Assembly: GCA_029747015.1 (NCBI GenBank)
Contig: JAKOGI010000004.1
Span: 2,421,501 to 2,485,500 of the forward strand
DNA: 64,000 nt
Direction: 5' to 3'
DNA from: Carnegiea gigantea
Taxonomy: Eukaryota > Streptophyta > Magnoliopsida > Caryophyllales > Cactaceae
This document shows, piece by piece, positions 1 through 12,289 of this stretch. How positions within the stretch are numbered: the first letter of the stretch is position 1; every line of letters begins with the position of its first letter. The notes beneath the pieces are model-generated. The model saw only the letters and a program-made list of their open reading frames with translations. It was not told the DNA's origin and searched no databases. The translations under genes were made by a program, and so were the position numbers.

Positions 1-3000
1 AGAAGAGACATAAGCAACATCAAAAATATGTATCTCACTGCTCTTCAGTGATGAACACGCTATCTGAAGAACATTGCAACTGTAAAAGTCAGCCCTAAGG
101 AAAAGTAATAAACATAAATATGATAAACTAGTGAAGCTATCAGAGCACAGTAACCAGGAAATGTCAACCAATATTCAGCTATTTTGGATAATGATTGGCC
201 ATCAATATATGCGCCATTCATGGTTAGGCATAGGATTTAGGAGAATAGAATGATAGAGTATAAGCATCAACCTCATTTTGGTTTGCAGGATTCCAACAAA
301 CAGCATCAAGTTGTTTATGTGAACGAATGTGCAAGAGGTGCATTTTTTCATCCTCTATCGACCCTGTATCAGGATGGTTCATTGATGTGCAGTCAAGGGA
401 AAAAAATTCAGTAGACAGACAATTGACAGAAGAAAGATAAGAAAGCGTCAAGGCACAGAATGAATGAGCTCATCTATCATCTACTACATAATAGATAAAT
501 ACTAGTGGCATGGACCACCACCAAAGCAAGAAGTGTAGACTCATCAAAACATCTTCTACTCAGGCAAACTGAGCAGGAAGTAAGCAGTTACTTACATGGG
601 GATATGACATTACTCTGGCAATAAAGTGACTCAAAATCATGCACCGTCAAGCACCCAGTTTTGGTCACTGATGCTAAGTATATTCCCTATAATAGTAACA
701 CAAAAGAAAATCATATCATTACCACACAAAAAAAACAAAAACCAAAAAACAAAACGAACAATTGGATGCCCTGTTTCAATTCATTACTGATTAAAGCCAA
801 GTTTCGCTTATCTTTGTATCCAATGTCTCTATACAATACCAGAAACTAACAAGGCATTCACTTCTACATTTGAATCTCAATCATATAGATTAGAGTCAGC
901 CTATGTCTCAAAGGAGTGTGGCTGTGTTCTAGAATCTACCGAAATGGGGAAACTTTTTATCATCAAAGGCAAGCAAGTGGCTTATATCCGAATTTTTGCA
1001 CTCGTTTTCATGCTATATGGTTCCATCTTTGCTTCAAATCATAGGAACATTCTTCATTGCAAAAGCATAGACAACTGACCTCCAGAATCATGGGTTCAAC
1101 CCACCACCCAAAAAAACAAGGTGGAGGCCAAAACAACCAAATACATCACTGAAAGCTACGCGCATTAATTACAGAAACAGTACGACAGAAAATGTAAAAT
1201 TACATTCCTAACCAGTGTCTGTGAAGCAGTGTGAAATGGTTGTGGTACCTGATTATCAAACTCCAGTGCCGAAACACCGTATCTGGAACGGAGAAATTAC
1301 ATACTAACTATGAGAAAAGAAATAAAGATACATAAGGAATCACTTAATTATCAATGAACTAGAGGAAACCAACTAGGCGACTAGGCAACAACAGCAACAC
1401 AGTGGAAAACAACCACTTCGATGATGATACCACATTTAATTAGTATGCCTCTTTATGTACAGATCAGCAATTAGACATTACCATACAGAAGAAGCATAAA
1501 TTTATGAAAGCATGTGTACATTACTAATAACAAATAGTAAAAAGAAAAAAGAGTGATTAATGTCGAAAGACGGTCCAGGATTTTTCTTGTTCCCTCACCG
1601 AGGACCTGCCTTTCATGAGAAAGATAATTGCAGAAATATCACAAGTCTATTTCCTCAACGGATAACCCTAAAAGAGAAAGAGACTGGAAGATGAGCATGC
1701 GGCAAAAGACAGGGAGAATGCTAGCTATTAAAAAAGGTGATAAGAGAAATCAAGCCACTCCACTTCATAAGAAATAATTGTTCTCCAGGCCAGAGATCAG
1801 TTGCGACTTGCGCGGAAGGATGCAGAGCCGATTTGCACAAAGAGGGGGTTAATGCAGACATAGATGCTGTTAAATGCACTTTACAAAGCAAAGTATTACA
1901 GTAGTAATATGAAAATATACATGCTCGCAAGTGCCAGGAGATACTATTGAGTAGAATTCCCTTGACTATGTTCATTTCTTGTAATCTTAAGTAAGAAATT
2001 TTAAGTGAATTCCTGAGGTTTTAGTAAATTTCCAAAGTCTACGTAAGATAAACCAAAGGGGATCGGAAATATGTCCTGCAAATATTAGATCAGATTGGCG
2101 CAGAAATTGTCAGATGCATGAGCAAAACCATTATTATTAAAAACCAAAACACATTCTTGGTTGACTTCCTATATTCATAAAAGAGTTCAACGATCATGCC
2201 AACAAGAAGGGAATAGCAAAGCATCATTCAGAACATATTTCCACAGATGCTCATAAACAACACCAGTGTCTTAGGGAAACTCAGAGTCTGACCTTCTTGA
2301 GGTTCCATCATAGTCCAAGCTAGCAGATGGGATTCCATGACTAATCTGCAAAGAAATAAATCAAATAATCATACGTGAAAGTCTAAACTATCAATATCTT
2401 TGCATTAGTCAAATTTTGACAGGAGAACACACAAAGTTGTAGTTAAAAGCGAAAAACTAATGATGCAAAGAGACAACGGAAATCTAAGCTTTTGTTGTTC
2501 AAGTCACTTTTGCAAAGATTTTGTGTATATGGGAGAGCCGAACATCAATACATCACCAACCTTCGTGATATCTATCTTAACGTATTGACCCCCTTATTTA
2601 GAATCCTTGCATTTTCTAAGGGGCCCCTGGTTTGGAGACGGTTGAGGGGGAAATAGCTAAAGCTAGACAGCTAATTGGCATTTCACAATTACTTGATTTC
2701 TGTGCTGGTCTTTTCAGAAGAAACATATAAATCCTCCATCATGCCTTAGGCAAGGATCTGTGCTCTATCATACTGGTTTGTTTTGCGCCTGGTCCTTTTT
2801 AACATGTACTGATATGCAGTACAAACGCACAATCACAAGGAACAATATGTAACAACGCCCACCAACACCCAAAAAAGAAAGGGGGGGGGGGGAATTGGTT
2901 GCTTACGTGGGTTAGACATGCTTCTCCATCAATGTGATAACGGTGAGGAAACACACCAATCTGTTTAAGCAAAAGCAGCCAAAACAAATAACAAAGCATC

Positions 3001-3334
3001 AGTAATCTGAACATAGAACAATTAACGAGTACTCCAAAAATGCAAGTAATCCCCACCTCAGAGTAGGACTGAATTAGCAAGCCAGACATTTCACGACGGT
3101 ATTTAGATTCAATTCGGCCGCTCAATTCAATGGCAGCTCTTTTCCAGCGAGGCCTTCATCATGAATCAAAACCATAATATTATCCCCAATCTATAAATTC
3201 TACATAACTAGTTAACTACAATCCCAAACACCCAAAAATAAAAGGGCATATCAAAGAGGAGAAAGGGAAATTTACCCTCTAATTGGCTTCGGATTTGCAG
3301 TAGAATCCTCGACTGGGACCAAATATCGATCCAT
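1..3334 (-). CDS. WD40-repeat family protein, 8 exons, 3' end off the window
   Basis: Minus-strand gene. Exons by GT-AG junctions and reading phase: 3276-3334 (ATG at 3334), 3057-3153, 2907-2960, 2293-2345, 1249-1282, 596-686, 272-363 and 1-63, cut by the window edge. All phases agree and give 181 codons without a stop. The product starts MDRYLVPVEDSTANPKPIRG. Further on, YGVSALEFDNQGIYLASVTK, GCLTVHDFESLY, HKQLDAVCWNPANQNE and IACSSLKSSEIHIFDV have the spacing of WD40 blades (hydrophobic-A-S, then a V-D/F-D strand). WD40 proteins are beta-propeller scaffolds in protein complexes. I do not recognise the exact subfamily, so the partner and process are unknown. The N-terminal ~95 residues carry no motif I can name. 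One exon is only 34 nt. Exon 2 has alternative acceptors (3136, 3138); I chose 3153 because it keeps most coding sequence in frame. The H3 gene lies 460 bp upstream on the same strand. Confidence 0.83.
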
Positions 3335-3794
3335 TTGCAGATTTCCCGTTTGCTTCAACCCTCACTTCGCTCTAGGGTTTAGTCTGCAAAAAGGAAAGCT
3401 TTGTTAACACTTCCGAGTGTTTCCCGCCATTTTCGTGATCAGCAGATACGAATAATAAAAAGGAGAAATGTTCCCCTACTTCGCATCCTACCGTCCACGG
3501 TGCACATTCAACATTAAAAACCAAATCAAAGGCCCCCAAAAAAAAATCCATGGCTACTTGCGGAAAAAAAGAAAAAGAAAGAAAGAAAGAAAAGAAGAAG
3601 ATGAAATCCAACGGATCGAATTTCAAGAAAAGAAAGAGCTAGTGATTCTTCCATTTCATTTGCAAATAGTAAAGAGCTTTACATCTCCATCGATAACATC
3701 AACATCCAACATTCTATTACCAAGAAAGAAAAGAAAAACCCCTAATTTTCAGGAATTATCATAACATTACTAAACATCGCCAAATTCACCAAAT
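3335..3794. other. Intergenic spacer between the WD40 gene and histone H3
   Basis: This short spacer must hold the 3' untranslated region of the H3 gene and the promoter and leader of the WD40 gene, both minus strand. A CTAGGGTTTAG stretch just above the WD40 start resembles the telo-box/leader sequences common at plant housekeeping genes. The open frames across this stretch (3372-3764) are low-complexity, rich in K/E or F, and I do not regard them as genes. Confidence 0.5.
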
Positions 3795-4957
<1,163 letters not shown>

Positions 4958-5263
4958 TTAGCACACGCCGCCCACTAGAGGTGGCCGCCAGCGTATAGGG
5001 TGTCGCCCGCAAGAGAGAGAAAGCGAGAGAGATAGAGGGCTGAGATTGAGGGACGCCAAGAGGGAGAAGCGCCGAGAGGGAGAGAGCGGTGCCGGTCGGT
5101 GACTATGGATGTCGGCCGTCCAGTGGCCGGTCACGACGACAGTTGGCCGGTGTCGCTCTATGGAGGACTTGGGGTGAGGAGAGAGAGAGGAGAGAGTGAG
5201 GCTAAGGAGATAGAGAGGAGAGAGAAAGCCCCATTTGCTATTGTTGCACAATCCGCCCCACAA
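4958..5263. other. GC-rich, GA-rich island of unknown origin
   Basis: About 300 bp of GC-rich sequence with GAGAGA runs and repeated GGCCGG/GGCCGCC words, flanked by very AT-rich DNA. On the minus strand it is open in two frames but gives low-complexity Ser/Leu/Pro protein. It resembles in style (not in sequence) the GC-rich, GA-repeat part of the large LTRs at 24.6 and 31.1 kb. It may be a promoter/leader remnant of an unrecognised element. Confidence 0.35.
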
Positions 5264-5298
5264 CCCTTTTGATTTTTTTTTTTATTGTGTAAAAATAT

Positions 5299-5300
5299 AC

Positions 5301-5351
<51 letters not shown>
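5299..5351. repeat. Microsatellite (ACAT)n followed by (AT)n
   Basis: About four ACAT units run directly into about 19 AT dinucleotides. Simple-sequence repeat. Confidence 0.95.
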
Positions 5352-5355
<4 letters not shown>

Positions 5356-6813
5356 AATGGGAGGAAAGAGAATTGGAAGGAAAGGTAGCTGATGTGTTAA
5401 AGGTTTTTCTTCTTTTTTTTTTTTTAATTGTTCCAATATTACACGTCTGATTCCACCACTGCCATGTCATATTTCCGACGAGTCTGACTCGGTGGTTAAA
5501 CATGTTCTTATATAAATACATTAATAGCTTGTCCAAAAAAGTTACATAGTCTACTTTACACAATTATATTCAGTGACAAAATATAAGATAATACAGGCTA
5601 AGCAATACTATTGTCTTTTAGTGATTCATATTCAAAATGCAAAATTAAGGCAACTACTCCATTCAATTTATAATGTAACTTTCAAATTTTTCTAATTTAA
5701 TTGACAAAGTCGTAATTTTATCATCCTTGAGTTAAGAAAATATCACAATAATTAAATTATTATAAATATATATGGATTATTCTTTTTCTTTTTTATCTCT
5801 AAAATTATTTCATAAACATGCTTGAAACAAACTGAGAATTTTATTCCTATTAATCGAGCACATCACACTATCGCATCACCTTTTATTGTCTTTTTTTTTT
5901 TTAGTCCTCTCTTATTTTCTTGAAATTTTTTCCCTTCCTTGAAAGATCACTAAAATGCTTTTTTTTATAGTAAAATGCTTGTGTTTATAAGATTAATTAA
6001 AAACAAATTTCATATGAAAATTTAAAAATGTCGTATGTTACACTCTATAAATTAAATCATATATATTTGGTTCCCCTCCTTCTATATAAAAATAATTATA
6101 TATATTAATTTTGTGTTTTCATACATGCCCCCAAAATGATTTGATTTAGTGATACACAAAATACTTTTTGAACAATTCATATTAGCTATAGGGATAAAAG
6201 GGTTACATCAAAAAATCTATTCTCTTAAAGTATGTCTATTTGTAAGTTAAATTATCAAGCTAAATAAGCTAATGAGATTACAATGAAAGACTTCGATCTC
6301 CCTACAAGGTTCCTTGCGTCGGTCTTTATATTAAAAGGGGAAGGGAAAAAAAATTGCTTTATTTGTTGTTGGCCTAATCACAACAAGGAAAAAATATGAT
6401 GCAATTTATTGTTCAATCATAAGACTTTTTTGGGGTATTACCAGGAAAACCTAAGGTAATATTTAATTTGGTGTTATTTTCTTAGAAATAAAAAAGTTAC
6501 ATTTAACACAATATACATTCAATTAAGCCACATCATTTTAACAAATCATGTCATTTTTTTAAATTTGCCACATCATTAATTAATAAAAAGAAATAAGATG
6601 AAATAATAAAGTCGATTGACATTTGCCTCATTTTTAAGGATGAGGGATATTTAACCCCTTAATTTAGAACTCAGAAAGAAAAGGGACAATTAAGTCTAAA
6701 TTAGAAACCTGATGCACAAAGATATACTGTTTTCTAATTTGATAAGAGGATTGACAATTAATCATTAGTATTGCATTAAAGATATTACGTCACTTTTAAA
6801 TTAATCACAATGT
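5352..6813. other. AT-rich intergenic DNA, no gene seen
   Basis: Very AT-rich with many stop codons in all frames. No splice-bounded coding segment, tRNA-like fold or terminal repeat was recognised. Confidence 0.5.
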
Positions 6814-6827
6814 GTAGGATTCTGTCA

Positions 6828-6998
6828 GAAGGGGATCTTTGGAGTAACGATAAGGTTGTCTTTGTATAACAAAAAGGTCATGGGTTCGAGCTTTGGAATC
6901 GGCCACTAACAAGGTCAGATTAGGCTGCCTACAATTCACCTATTGGAATGGAACCCTTCCCCGAACCCTATGTGAATGCGGGATGTTTGTGCACTGGC
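6828..6998 (+). mobile_element. Au-like SINE with target-site duplication
   Basis: About 170 bp with a tRNA-derived head. A TAACGATAAGGTTGTC stretch suggests the pol III A box and GGGTTCGAGC is a good B box. The downstream part (AGGCTGCCTACAATTCACC, CCCTTCCCCGAACCC, GCGGGA) follows the Au SINE pattern known from many plants. It is flanked by direct repeats GTAGGATTCTGTCA (6814-6827) and GTAGGATTCTATCA (6999-7012), one mismatch in 14. Non-autonomous: it needs LINE machinery to move. Confidence 0.85.
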
Positions 6999-7070
6999 GT
7001 AGGATTCTATCAAATTAAGGTGGATTAATCTTAGTGTGAATGTAGATCAATCAAGTATAGATGTTATGAT

Positions 7071-7501
7071 TAGGGGAGGGTAATGGCTTGGATCAGGTTA
7101 AGGTTAGCCCGTTTAAAACTAGGTTGAAATGGGTCATGGGGGGCGTTGAACGATTTGTATCGGGTCGGGTCTTTCATAGAAATAAATGGGTTGGGTCAGG
7201 TCGGTTTATGGGTGACCCGCTTTTTGTTCGTTTTGAAATTGATCAAACTTCCCCCCCCAAAAAAACTTTGTATGATAATTATTATTATGTGTAAAATATT
7301 GATAATAAGTTTAATTAATTGTGGCATGTAAATTAGTATGGCTAGTATGTTGAAAAAGTAACGGGCTACTAAATAGATCGTTAAAGGTCTGGCCTATTAA
7401 TATGCTTTAATATGCTAGTCCATTATTGATCCGACCATTTATTGGCCTATTTTAAACAGACCAACTTAGCCCAATGGTACCCCACTCATTACTCACCCCT
7501 A
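7071..7501. mobile_element. Non-autonomous hAT-type element with perfect 8-bp TSD
   Basis: 431-bp element. The left end TAGGGGAGGGTAATGG and the inverted right end (TAGGGGTGAGTAATGAG read on the minus strand) form imperfect terminal inverted repeats. Both sides carry GTTATGAT (7063-7070 and 7502-7509), the 8-bp duplication typical of hAT transposons. The interior is rich in GGGTC/GACCC words and has no transposase, so it depends on an autonomous relative. Confidence 0.85.
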
Positions 7502-7509
7502 GTTATGAT

Positions 7510-7934
7510 ATTGGTTATGTGTAATTAGCATATTAAAGTGACTGAGTTCTTTAATGTAATGAATCTTCAAAGTGAAGTTTAATTTCTCTAAACAGTTCAA
7601 AGTGAAGTTTAATTTATCTAAACAGTTCAAATATAAGAACATTGACAGATGTACCAAGTGACTCTCCACTGCACTGTTACACATATTAAATATCAAAACT
7701 GCAGTTGTCGGCTTTTAAAGATCAAGATCACATTTTCAAAAATCTAGAATTCGCTACGAGATGAATGTTGAATTAACTAGCCGTTGTTTGATTCATATGC
7801 ATAACTCCGAAGATAACCTAATCAAGAAAAAACTCTGATCTTATCATCCCTTTAATCTTAAACATTGAAAATTGATTGCATGCATATTTGAACTATTCAA
7901 ACTTATACTGAATTCGGAGCAATTAAATTATATT
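7510..7934. other. AT-rich spacer with a short 37-bp tandem repeat
   Basis: Around 7565-7630 a unit containing TTCAAAGTGAAGTTTAATTT occurs twice in tandem. Otherwise nothing is recognised between the hAT element and the CACTA element. Confidence 0.5.
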
Positions 7935-8044
7935 CACTACCAAAAAAAAAAAAATGTCGTATAGCGACGGATAAGAAGAATTTAGCAATGGAATTTTTAA
8001 ATCAGTGACGAAATTGGCCTGTCGCATTTTAACTCGTCACTGAG

Positions 8045-10432
8045 CACTTAGAGACTAATTTACAAAAATTTGTCGCCACCCAGTGACGGAACTAGTGGTG
8101 GCTAATCAAGGATGGCAGTGGCGAATGGAGCGCGATGGGGCGATGAATACAGAAGCGACGGAATCAACAACGGATGCTGCATTCTGTCACATACTCCCTT
8201 TATTAAAAAAACAATTTTTTTTGTGCGACGGACAATTCGCCACCAGTCCATTGCAATCTTTGACATTTTTTAAATTAGATTTTTATTTTTTCGAATATCC
8301 CCAATTACAATACACTTCATTCCCTGCAGAAAATTGCATCGAGAATCAATCCATTCAATACAAATGCTTCATTCGAAGCACTTTCAATAATTCCCAATCG
8401 GAAACAAACCAAACATCACATACGAACCAAATTGTTTCAAGTGTGTAATCACAATTCATGTCACAAATTCGCATAAACAACATGCGGTTCCTACAAACAT
8501 AACCACACTTAACAAAACACCATGATCAGGAGAGTAATATATATGCAAATAAACATGTATAAGTGTTGATGTCAAATAAGCCGCAAGCACACGGTGTTTA
8601 ATTTGGAGTGTAGTCCAGCGAATACCAGTTGTCCCACAAAGATAGTGGTAACAAATTTGACCACTTAATGAGCTAAACTATTGATAACAATTAACCTAAA
8701 TAAAATTAATGACTAAATATATACAAAGACTTGTTATAATATATGAACCAAATAAATAAAATAAAGAAAAATAATAATGTAAATTAAAAAAAAACAACAG
8801 CACTACTATACTAAATAGCAAAGACTAGATAGATCAAAGCTCTAAAAACAAAGAAAAGTCCAATCACTAATGATCAAACTCATACGATGAAACTAATTTA
8901 ATCCAAACAAAAGTAGTAAGTAGGAATGACATCACCAAATGAAAGACACTACGGGTAAAGCTTGAATCAACTTAAATGGTCAAGAAAAAGGAAACATTAC
9001 TTTAATGTTTTTGTCATTTTGTGTCACATGCCAAGGACTCATCAATAACAAGAAGAAAGGGAAAAAAAACCGATTGAGACTTCAATGCTCAAGATGCAAA
9101 CGTCAACTACTAAAAACATCAAAAAATGAAAAGGAACTGAGATGACATTTAAAATAGACAACCCAAGATGCTAAATTAATCCACTATAGAGATGAAACTG
9201 CGAAACAGGGCACGCAGAGTAAAAGAAAACAAAGCAACAAACTGCTAAAAAAAAAAATTTTGGAATTCGAATTAATCTAAATTAATTGACACGAATCAGA
9301 ACAGAAAGATGGAAAATTCACACTCAACAAGCTTGATATTCGGCAATGGCTTCTAGAAATCTTGAACCAATAATGGAGAAGAACCCAGAAATTGCTAGAA
9401 TCTTAAACAAATAATGAAGACAATTGGAGTGCTAGATACAAATGAACTATGACTATGGCTTGATGCTTTCTACTTCCCCATCCGCCCCTATTTATACATG
9501 AATTTGGCCCTCTACCCAACTTCTAAGCCCACCAAATCCGGGTGAGAGTTGATTCTTTAGTTCCCGTGATTTTTGTAACAAACTTCAATCATCTTCCGTC
9601 TCAATACTCACTGGCACGGTCAAATTTAGTGAGAATCATGGAGCCCTTTTTTTGGGTCTTCTCAACATATTCGCTTTGGAAAAATCTGGGTTGATGGGCG
9701 ATGATGGAGAGAGGAAGAAGGTGGTTTCGTTGGCCGTGCGATGAAGATGGCGAAGATGAATGGGATGGTGGGTGATGAAGGTGTTGATGAAGACAACTGA
9801 ATCAACATGTATAAGTGAAGCGAAGGAGAAGAGAAAATTAATAGGAGGGTGGGTAAATTGATCATGTGTGTAGCATGTGACAATGAATGGAGGGTTTGAT
9901 ATGGGCTGCTCAATATTGGACCATAGACGATTCTGATCCAGTCTCCTCTCATATGCTCCAAATGTTGCATTTTTTTCTAATTTCATTATTTCCTACAGAA
10001 CAAAATAAATTAAAAGAAAAGCATCAAAATAGTACAAATAATATTTATTCACAAGCAAAATACAGTCTGAAGGGTGTTAAAAATATTAAATTTATGAACT
10101 CAACAATAAGTAGGGAACAAAAAGGAGATAAGCAAGCAGCTCAGGAATCAGTCTTCGAGGTTAGTATCATCATACTCTTCATCCTCATCCAGAACCTCGT
10201 CCTCATCCTTATCCTCAACATGGTCCTCATTTGCTAAAAACCATGTATATGAAGTGTACATTCACAACAATGACTTAACTCTTCCTAAAGTTGCGTTGTG
10301 CTCAACTTTTATATTAATGACTCTAATACAAATAGTATTTAAATTTACTATATCAGATCGCTGAGAGGGACTGAAGTAAGAGGATTCTCTAATATTGACG
10401 ATCTCATGTCCAATGCCGTAAATACAATCTTT
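8045..10432. other. Left part of the CACTA element, non-coding as far as seen
   Basis: After the subterminal repeats (to about 8240) the sequence is AT-rich. A more GC-rich patch at 9640-9960 is open in two minus-strand frames, but the translations (His/Pro/Ser-rich) match nothing I know. It would be 3' of the transposase genes. Confidence 0.4.
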
Positions 10433-10449
10433 TTTGTTCATATAGGTCT

Positions 10450-10549
10450 ATGGGTAGGAATACCGGTAGGGGTAAGGTTGCCTACAACTGGATCTCTCCA
10501 GACCCCGCGAAAGCGGGACCCACACTGGGAGTTGTTGTTGTTGTTGTTG
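10450..10549 (+). mobile_element. 5'-truncated Au SINE with 17-bp TSD, nested in CACTA
   Basis: The body begins ATGGGTAGGAATACCGG, continues GGGGTAAGGTTGCCTACAAC and CCAGACCCCGCGAAAGCGGG, and ends CACACTGGGA followed by a (TTG)n tail, as in Au SINEs. It is bounded by identical 17-bp direct repeats TTTGTTCATATAGGTCT at 10433-10449 and 10550-10566. The tRNA-like head with A and B boxes is missing, so the copy is 5'-truncated yet has a clean target duplication. Confidence 0.88.
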
Positions 10550-10948
10550 TTTGTTCATATAGGTCTTCACCTACGACTCATTTGGAGTTGGAAGTGATTG
10601 AGATGGATTTTAGGAATTGCCATCCGAGGTCCTTTGAGAGTTGATGATATTACGAAGCTCTTGTTCACATAATTCCTACGATATTACAACATTTGCAAAA
10701 AATCAAATATATTATACTTAATGAAAGTATATGAATTCTGCTTGAACCACTAATTAAGATTGAACATCCAGAATAAGTATTGTATATTTGTTGCAATTTC
10801 TTATCAATCCAAGGTCTACATTCTTTTTCCATGCAGTTTGTGAGTGCGAATGAATAGCTTAACAATTATTGGATGCGTCCCAAGTTGTTCTCTTTACGTG
10901 TCAAACAAATTTAGAAAAATACGTTAAACACCATATTCGGACAAATAA

Positions 10949-11149
10949 CTATAAAAAGTTATAAGATATATAGTTAGTTATCAGACGCCTCATACACTCA
11001 TGCATAGGGATTGAGCCACATGTGTGGAAAGATGGTCCAAGACTATCTGGATCACCAAGTTTGTTTTTTTGGGCTGGTTCACACAATTTCTTGTAATCTT
11101 CATTTACCCAATATTGTTTGAGTCTTTTCCAATGTTCATCATGAGTCAT
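10949..11149 (-). pseudogene. Fragment of a Ptta/En-Spm (TnpA-like) plant transposase gene
   Basis: A minus-strand reading gives HDEHWKRLKQYWVNEDYKKL followed by KNKLGDPD and CGSIPMHECMRRL. The W-K-R/L-x-x-Y-W and HxxGSIP...E.MRR arrangement is that of the plant transposase Ptta/En/Spm domain carried by the second gene of many CACTA elements. The open part is only 66 codons, with no bounded exons that I can prove, so it is treated as a remnant. It sits downstream of the TNP2 pseudogene on the same strand. A further minus-strand frame at 11613-11915 (Gln/Pro/Asn-rich, 100 aa) may be an upstream part of the same gene, but I cannot place it in a family. Confidence 0.5.
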
Positions 11150-12289
11150 TTTGGCTGCTTGTTGTACTTCCTTACTTTGTCAAGGAAGTCCTTCAAATGT
11201 GCATTACCTCTATTTTCAAACTTTCTTTTGATTTGGTTCTCATTACTAGGATTCCAAATGAACTACTTATGCAAGTAAGAAGATAACAAACACATCAAAT
11301 AATCCATAATAATAAATAAGGTATATACAAAGTGTTAATATATAGTCACTTTGAACTCTCCAAATCGCAAATCCTGAACCTGTTTAGGCACTTTACCCCA
11401 AGAAGGTCAAGGTGCTTCATATTTGCCTTGAAGGATCAGAGAAATCGTAAGAAAACCACCTTTATTTTGGAGAAACCTATTTCAACAAAACACATCAAAT
11501 TAATGTGACATTATGCAAAATACTTGAAATTAGAAATGCATAATAATTTTTCGAATTACCCGTTACCATATGGCACAATATATGTCCTTGTTCGAGTGCT
11601 TTTATAATTAGATTATGTTTCACTATCTCTAGTTCTGATGTCTTGTTGGAATTGGTTAGAAATAAGGTCAATGTTTTGGGGAGTGGGGTTCACAGCGTTG
11701 GCAATAAAGGTGTTGTTTGGAATATTATATACAAATTGCTGGTACATTAATGTTTGGTTGGGGACATATGGAATATGAAGAGGGAAAGACCTCATAGGAA
11801 TTGTGCCAAATTGATTAAAGATTGCTCTTGAAACGCTTGGCGCATAAGCACTCATGGTTGCTACCGACGTTAATGTGGTATGAGATATTTGGGAGGAAGG
11901 TTGATCATTGTCCATAGTACTGGGATACGCGCTAAAGCTCCTAGGCGCTCATTCTCTACCTTGAGTTGAGGATTTACCTCGATGAGGAGGGAATCCATAC
12001 CCGAAACAGTTGGCGATAAATGCAAGTACAAATAAGAATTATACATATCAATAGTTTAGTCACACAACACAATAGGTTGTGAATATTAAGTTTCAAAATT
12101 AACACACATAATAAAAGTAAATTCATAACCAAGTGTTACAAAACTAAGTAGTGAAATGTGTAACAATTCATAAGCATTTAGCTGTCTGCATATCTTCATC
12201 ATTATCCTCACCACGTCCTCATCATCATTCTCATCATCATCATTGTTGTCATCATCACATAAATGTATATCTTTCTCTACTTTATCTGT

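Noticed and set aside
1721..1975. 84-residue minus-strand frame as a further WD40 exon
   Set aside because: The exons at 2293-2345 and 1249-1282 already join in phase and read sensibly. Adding this piece would not give WD40-like sequence.
6840..6910. tRNA gene suggested by A and B box-like sequence
   Set aside because: No cloverleaf or acceptor stem. The boxes belong to a SINE with target duplication.
9636..9986. Two overlapping 100-116-residue minus-strand frames
   Set aside because: Lie inside the CACTA element, both open over the same bases, composition atypical, no motif.
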